A stretch of 15,648 nucleotides of DNA, taken from contig CACYBO010000188.1 in NCBI GenBank assembly GCA_902772685.1, positions 1 through 15,648 of the forward strand. The letters are read 5' to 3'. Source of the DNA: an uncultured Eubacteriales bacterium. Its GTDB lineage: Bacteria; Bacillota; Clostridia; Peptostreptococcales; Anaerovoracaceae. Shown in pieces: positions 12,567 through 15,648 of this stretch. Under the pieces are notes generated by a model that was given only the letters and a program-made list of their open reading frames with translations, did no database searches and was not told the origin of the DNA. Position numbers and translations under genes: made by a program. Positions within the stretch are counted from its first letter, which is position 1, and each line of letters begins with the position of its first letter.

Positions 12567-13391
12567 ATGGATTACGTTTATTTACAGAAGCAAATTGAAT
12601 CGCTGGCCCTCGATGCGGGCAGCATGATACTCGCGGCTGACACCTCTGACCTCAGAGATGTGACCGTCGACACCAAATCAGGACGCAGAGATCTGGTGAC
12701 TTCCATGGATCTGGAGATTCAGAAAATGCTCATGACGGAACTGCAGAAGCTCATTCCATCATGCCGATTTCTGTGCGAGGAGGCTGTCCCTGCAATGCAG
12801 ACGGCTATGATCACCAATGCAGACGAGATCAATCGCGGAGTGTGTTTTATCATCGATCCTATTGACGGGACCGCCAACTTCGTTCACGGAAACCACCATT
12901 CCTGCACCTCAATTGCGATGACAGTTGACGGCGAAACCCAAATCGGCGTCGTTTACGATCCGTACCTGGACGAGCTTTTCAGCGCCCGCAAAGGCTGCGG
13001 CTGCAGTCTGAACGGCAGACTGCTTCCTGTCTTTGACACATCCATCAAAAGTGAAATCACTGTCTTTGGTACAGCGCCTTATGATGACGCCACCAACGCG
13101 CCCACCTTCAGACTGGCGCATCTTCTGTACGAACTGTCCGCCGATGTGCGCCGCACCGGTTCCGCGGCTCTTGACTGCTGCTGGACAGCCTGCGGCAGAT
13201 TCGGTCTCTATGCAGAACTCGGCCTTTCCTCCTGGGATTACGCCGCCGGCAAACTGATTGCCGAAGAAACCGGATGCATTGTTTCCAAAATCGACGGCAC
13301 GTCCCTTTGCTTCGAAGAAAGGCCTTCTATTCTGTGCGGGCGTCCTTCCGCTGTGAAGGAGTTTCTCGACGAGTACTGCAAAAACGCATAA
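12567..13391 (+). CDS. inositol monophosphatase family protein
   Basis: The 274-residue protein has the full Mg2+-dependent IMPase signature: CEEAV (70-74) with a metal Glu, IIDPIDGTANFVHG (95-108) with Asp97 and Asp100, RRTGSAALD (195-203) and SSWDYAAG (221-228) with Asp224. It hydrolyses a sugar or inositol phosphate; related enzymes act on myo-inositol-1-phosphate, fructose-1,6-bisphosphate, PAP or NADP(H), and specificity cannot be read here. An in-frame TAA at 12552-12554 excludes a longer protein and the next Met is codon 20, so ATG 12567 is the start. No Shine-Dalgarno is present, and AT-rich -10-like sequence lies within 10 bases of the ATG, so the mRNA may be leaderless. It is divergent from the PLP gene. 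Confidence 0.92.
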   Translation: MDYVYLQKQIESLALDAGSMILAADTSDLRDVTVDTKSGRRDLVTSMDLEIQKMLMTELQKLIPSCRFLCEEAVPAMQTAMITNADEINRGVCFIIDPIDGTANFVHGNHHSCTSIAMTVDGETQIGVVYDPYLDELFSARKGCGCSLNGRLLPVFDTSIKSEITVFGTAPYDDATNAPTFRLAHLLYELSADVRRTGSAALDCCWTACGRFGLYAELGLSSWDYAAGKLIAEETGCIVSKIDGTSLCFEERPSILCGRPSAVKEFLDEYCKNA

Positions 13392-13448
13392 CTTCAGACG
13401 CCAAAAAATGCATTTCTGCACATTTTATCCCGATAAAGCGGCAAATCC

Positions 13449-13468
13449 TCTTCCTAACCTCAGGAAGA
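13449..13468 (+). other. hairpin overlapping an upstream ribosome-site-like AGGAAG
   Basis: TCTTCCT, loop AACCTC, AGGAAGA form a perfect 7-pair hairpin in the leader of the CoA-transferase gene. Its right arm is the ribosome-site-like AGGAAG that precedes an in-frame ATG at 13478, so folding would mask that upstream start. Confidence 0.35.
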
Positions 13469-13531
13469 TGTATTAATATGAGTACAACAGACAACGCTTA
13501 TGTTAGATACATTAACAGGAGGAACTTACCG

Positions 13532-14881
13532 ATGTCAGATGTGATAGGAACCCCAATGAACTGGAGACAGGCGTATGAAGAGAAATTAACTACAGCAGAG
13601 GAAGCTGTGAAACTGATCAAATCCCACGACCATGTTATATTCGGTCACTGCATATGCGAGCCGGAGGGTCTGATCGACGCCATGGTCGCAAACCATGACG
13701 CATACCGCGGCGTGCACATCACCCACATGGTTTCTCTGGGAAAAGGTGAATACACCAATCCGAAATACAAAGACAACTTTACCTTCGATGGAATATTCTT
13801 CGGAGCCGGAACGAGAAACAGCATCGCACACGGAAACGGAGACGTAATCCCTGTCTACTTCTCAGAACTTCCGATCTGGATGAGAAGAGGAATTCTGAAC
13901 TTCGATGTCTGCCTGGTCATGGTCTCCCCTCCCGACCAGTGGGGATACTGCAATCTGGGCGTTGAATCCGGATACACTTTCCAGGCTATGCGTTCCGCAA
14001 AGACCGTAATAGCTCAGGTGAACAGCAATATGCCGTTTGCTTACGGAGATACCCATATCCACGTCAACCAGCTGGACGCAATCGTAGAGATGGATATGCC
14101 TCTGATGGAATCACAGCCGCCGGTCGTCGGCGACGTTGAAATGGCCATCGGCGAATACTGCGCGTCACTTATAGAAGACGGTTCGACGCTTCAGCTCGGT
14201 ATCGGCGCCATTCCTGACGCTGTGCTGGCATCACTGAAGAACCACAAACATTTGGGAATACACTCTGAGATGATCGCTGACGGCGTTCTAGATCTTGTGG
14301 AAGCCGGCGTCATCGACTGTTCGGAGAAGACGCTGCACAGAGGCCAGATTGTCGTTACATTCCTGATGGGGACCAAACGGCTCTACGATTTCGCAGACCG
14401 CAACCCGATGCTCATGCTGCGTCCCGTAGACTACGTCAACGACCCGACAGTCATCGCCAAGAACAACAAGATGGTCTCCATCAACTCAGCACTGCAGGTG
14501 GACTTCATGGGACAGGTCGTTGCCGCATCAATCGGAACCAAGCAGTTCTCCGGAGTCGGCGGACAGGTGGACTTCGTCCGCGGCGCTTCGAGAGCGGAAG
14601 ACGGCAAAGGCATCTCGATCATCGCAATGCCATCCATCGTAACAAAAAAGGACGGAACAATTATTTCAAAGATCGTTCCGACCATCGATCAGGGCGCTGC
14701 AGTCACAACAAACCGTTATGACGTCGATTACATTATCACCGAATACGGAATCGCCAGAATGAAAGGCAAAACCCTCAGAGAACGTGCCCGCGCACTGATC
14801 AACATCGCACACCCTTCCGTCGTGGATGATCTGTCAAAGGCATTTGAAGAGAGGTTCAATACACCGTTTGTCAGTGAGTAA
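13532..14881 (+). CDS. acetyl-CoA hydrolase/transferase-family CoA-transferase (butyryl- or 4-hydroxybutyrate type)
   Basis: The 449-residue protein belongs to the family of butyryl-CoA:acetate and 4-hydroxybutyrate:acetyl-CoA CoA-transferases, which move CoA between acids during fermentation without spending ATP. Seen: GHCICEPEGL (38-47), MVSPPDQWGYCNLG (130-143), GSTLQLGIGAIPDAV (217-231), the catalytic glutamate Glu246 in GIHSEM, GVGGQVDFVRGAS (341-353) and ITEYGIARMKGKTLRERA (402-419). Length is that of the family. I chose ATG at 13532 because AGGAGG is 9 bases upstream. An in-frame ATG at 13478 would add 18 residues with no family similarity. The substrate acid is not determined, and no butyrate pathway genes lie in the window. 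It converges on the transporter gene with only 9 bases between them. Confidence 0.93.
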   Translation: MSDVIGTPMNWRQAYEEKLTTAEEAVKLIKSHDHVIFGHCICEPEGLIDAMVANHDAYRGVHITHMVSLGKGEYTNPKYKDNFTFDGIFFGAGTRNSIAHGNGDVIPVYFSELPIWMRRGILNFDVCLVMVSPPDQWGYCNLGVESGYTFQAMRSAKTVIAQVNSNMPFAYGDTHIHVNQLDAIVEMDMPLMESQPPVVGDVEMAIGEYCASLIEDGSTLQLGIGAIPDAVLASLKNHKHLGIHSEMIADGVLDLVEAGVIDCSEKTLHRGQIVVTFLMGTKRLYDFADRNPMLMLRPVDYVNDPTVIAKNNKMVSINSALQVDFMGQVVAASIGTKQFSGVGGQVDFVRGASRAEDGKGISIIAMPSIVTKKDGTIISKIVPTIDQGAAVTTNRYDVDYIITEYGIARMKGKTLRERARALINIAHPSVVDDLSKAFEERFNTPFVSE

Positions 14882-14890
14882 AGAATAGCG

Positions 14891-15648
14891 TCACAGTCCC
14901 TTTTTGTTCGGGCTGTGGTAAAACAGCAGTATTATCGCGGTGATTGCGCAGCATGCGGCAACGCTCAGAAGCATATGCTGGTAGCCTGCGACATCACCGC
15001 TTGCGGATATGAATCTGACGAATATTGCCGGTGCGATCGTCGTGCCCATCTGTCTGATCAGCGTGATGGTTGCGATTGCTGATGTGCTGTCCTCAGGATC
15101 GGTGTTTTCGAGAATCATGTAGTTCGTCGGCGCACCCATGGCGAAGCCCATGCCGAGTCCTACCACAGCCAACCCCAGCACCAGCGTCACCGCGCTTGGA
15201 GCCATGGACACATAAAATGCGAGGAACAGGTATCCTGCGATCATTACGGCGAGTCCGGACAGAAGCACCTTTTTCGGTCCGAACCGGTCGATGAGTCTTC
15301 CTCCTGCGGGCGGACCGATCATAGATGCGATTCCGATGACGAGCATATAATACCCGCCGGAACCAACCGGGTCATTCATGATGAACTCAGCGTATTCCGG
15401 AATGAGCATCATCGCTACAATAACACATCCGATAAAAAATGACGCGGCCATCGTTATCACAACAGGACGGCTGAGGAGGAATTCCGTATGGAACACGGGA
15501 TTCTCTGCGCGGCGTTCCACAAATGCAAAAGCAGCAAAACAAACCGCTGCACCCGCGAACGGTTTCCATGAATCCAGTTCCTTGAATCCAAACAGAAGCA
15601 GCAGAACAAGGAGGACCAGCAGAACTGACCCTGCGCAGTCCATCCTGC
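14891..15648 (-). CDS. MFS transporter, DHA2/EmrB-QacA-like, 5' end outside the window
   Basis: The frame is open to the window edge (codon AGG precedes the apparent Met at 15643), so this is the C-terminal ~252 residues of a larger protein. About seven hydrophobic segments are visible. A soluble turn with FVERRAENPVFH and a central motif GGRLIDRFGPKKVLLSG match the second half of 14-helix drug:H+ antiporters. The later GPPAGGRL and GLGMGFAMGAPTNYMI segments are glycine-rich helices typical of the superfamily. It ends SPNKKGL. It likely exports hydrophobic compounds, but the substrate is unknown. No terminator is evident in the 9 bases before the convergent CoA-transferase gene. Confidence 0.87.
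   Translation of the reverse strand, partial: RMDCAGSVLLVLLVLLLLFGFKELDSWKPFAGAAVCFAAFAFVERRAENPVFHTEFLLSRPVVITMAASFFIGCVIVAMMLIPEYAEFIMNDPVGSGGYYMLVIGIASMIGPPAGGRLIDRFGPKKVLLSGLAVMIAGYLFLAFYVSMAPSAVTLVLGLAVVGLGMGFAMGAPTNYMILENTDPEDSTSAIATITLIRQMGTTIAPAIFVRFISASGDVAGYQHMLLSVAACCAITAIILLFYHSPNKKGL

Noticed and set aside
13392..13430. AAATGCA-TTTC-TGCACATTTT as a terminator of the IMPase gene
   Set aside because: The stem is weak and AT-rich with mismatches and the T run is short, so I could not support it.
14891..14930. Hairpin CACAGTCCC/GGGCTGTG at the CoA-transferase/MFS junction as a terminator
   Set aside because: The stem has a bulge, no T run follows on either strand, and it lies inside the transporter's coding end.

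Overview
The window looks like chromosomal DNA of a low-to-mid GC anaerobic Firmicute, most likely a member of the Clostridia. Indicators are strong AGGAGG-type ribosome sites, a CIRCE-controlled hsp20, a MurT/GatD-type pair, a CarD-family regulator and an acetyl-CoA hydrolase/transferase-family CoA-transferase. Family or genus cannot be fixed from the sequence alone; an Anaerovoracaceae-like organism is a guess. There are no insertion sequences, phage genes, integrases or CRISPR arrays, and no stretch over 300 bases lacks a gene.

Layout. 1-57 is a truncated tRNA-Met(CAU) on the minus strand, with its own promoter overlapping the gatD stop. 118-2883 (minus) is a carD-murT-gatD cluster. Here the GatD homologue has lost both catalytic residues of the class I glutaminase, and the MurT partner lacks the usual C-terminal active-site motif. 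2930-7206 (minus) is a tightly packed run of six genes: D-cysteine desulfhydrase/ACC-deaminase-like enzyme, iron-sulfur flavoprotein-like flavodoxin, a CobW GTPase with a 58-residue His-rich loop, a second CobW-like GTPase fused to a TIGR03943/DUF1980-like domain, an ABM-domain protein and a 72-residue unknown. It reads as one operon joining thiol chemistry, redox and metal handling; this functional grouping is inference.

7300-7941 holds hsp20 with its terminator and a sigma-A promoter whose -35 box lies inside a CIRCE operator. 8010-8165 is a 51-residue single-pass membrane protein gene, divergent from a DUF937 gene (8309-8869). 8931-9644 is a B3/B4 editing-domain protein (minus), divergent from two cotranscribed zinc-ribbon membrane proteins (9757-11120), the second with an XpaC-like domain.

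11183-12457 (minus) is a cysteine desulfurase-like PLP protein that appears to lack the desulfurase cysteine. 12567-13391 is an inositol monophosphatase-family gene that may be read from a leaderless or nearly leaderless mRNA. 13532-14881 is a CoA-transferase of the butyryl/4-hydroxybutyrate type. 14891 to the end is the C-terminal half of an MFS drug-type transporter.

The best candidate for an undescribed system is the catalytically altered MurT/GatD-like pair with its CarD partner. The two-CobW operon with the GTPase-DUF1980 fusion is second.
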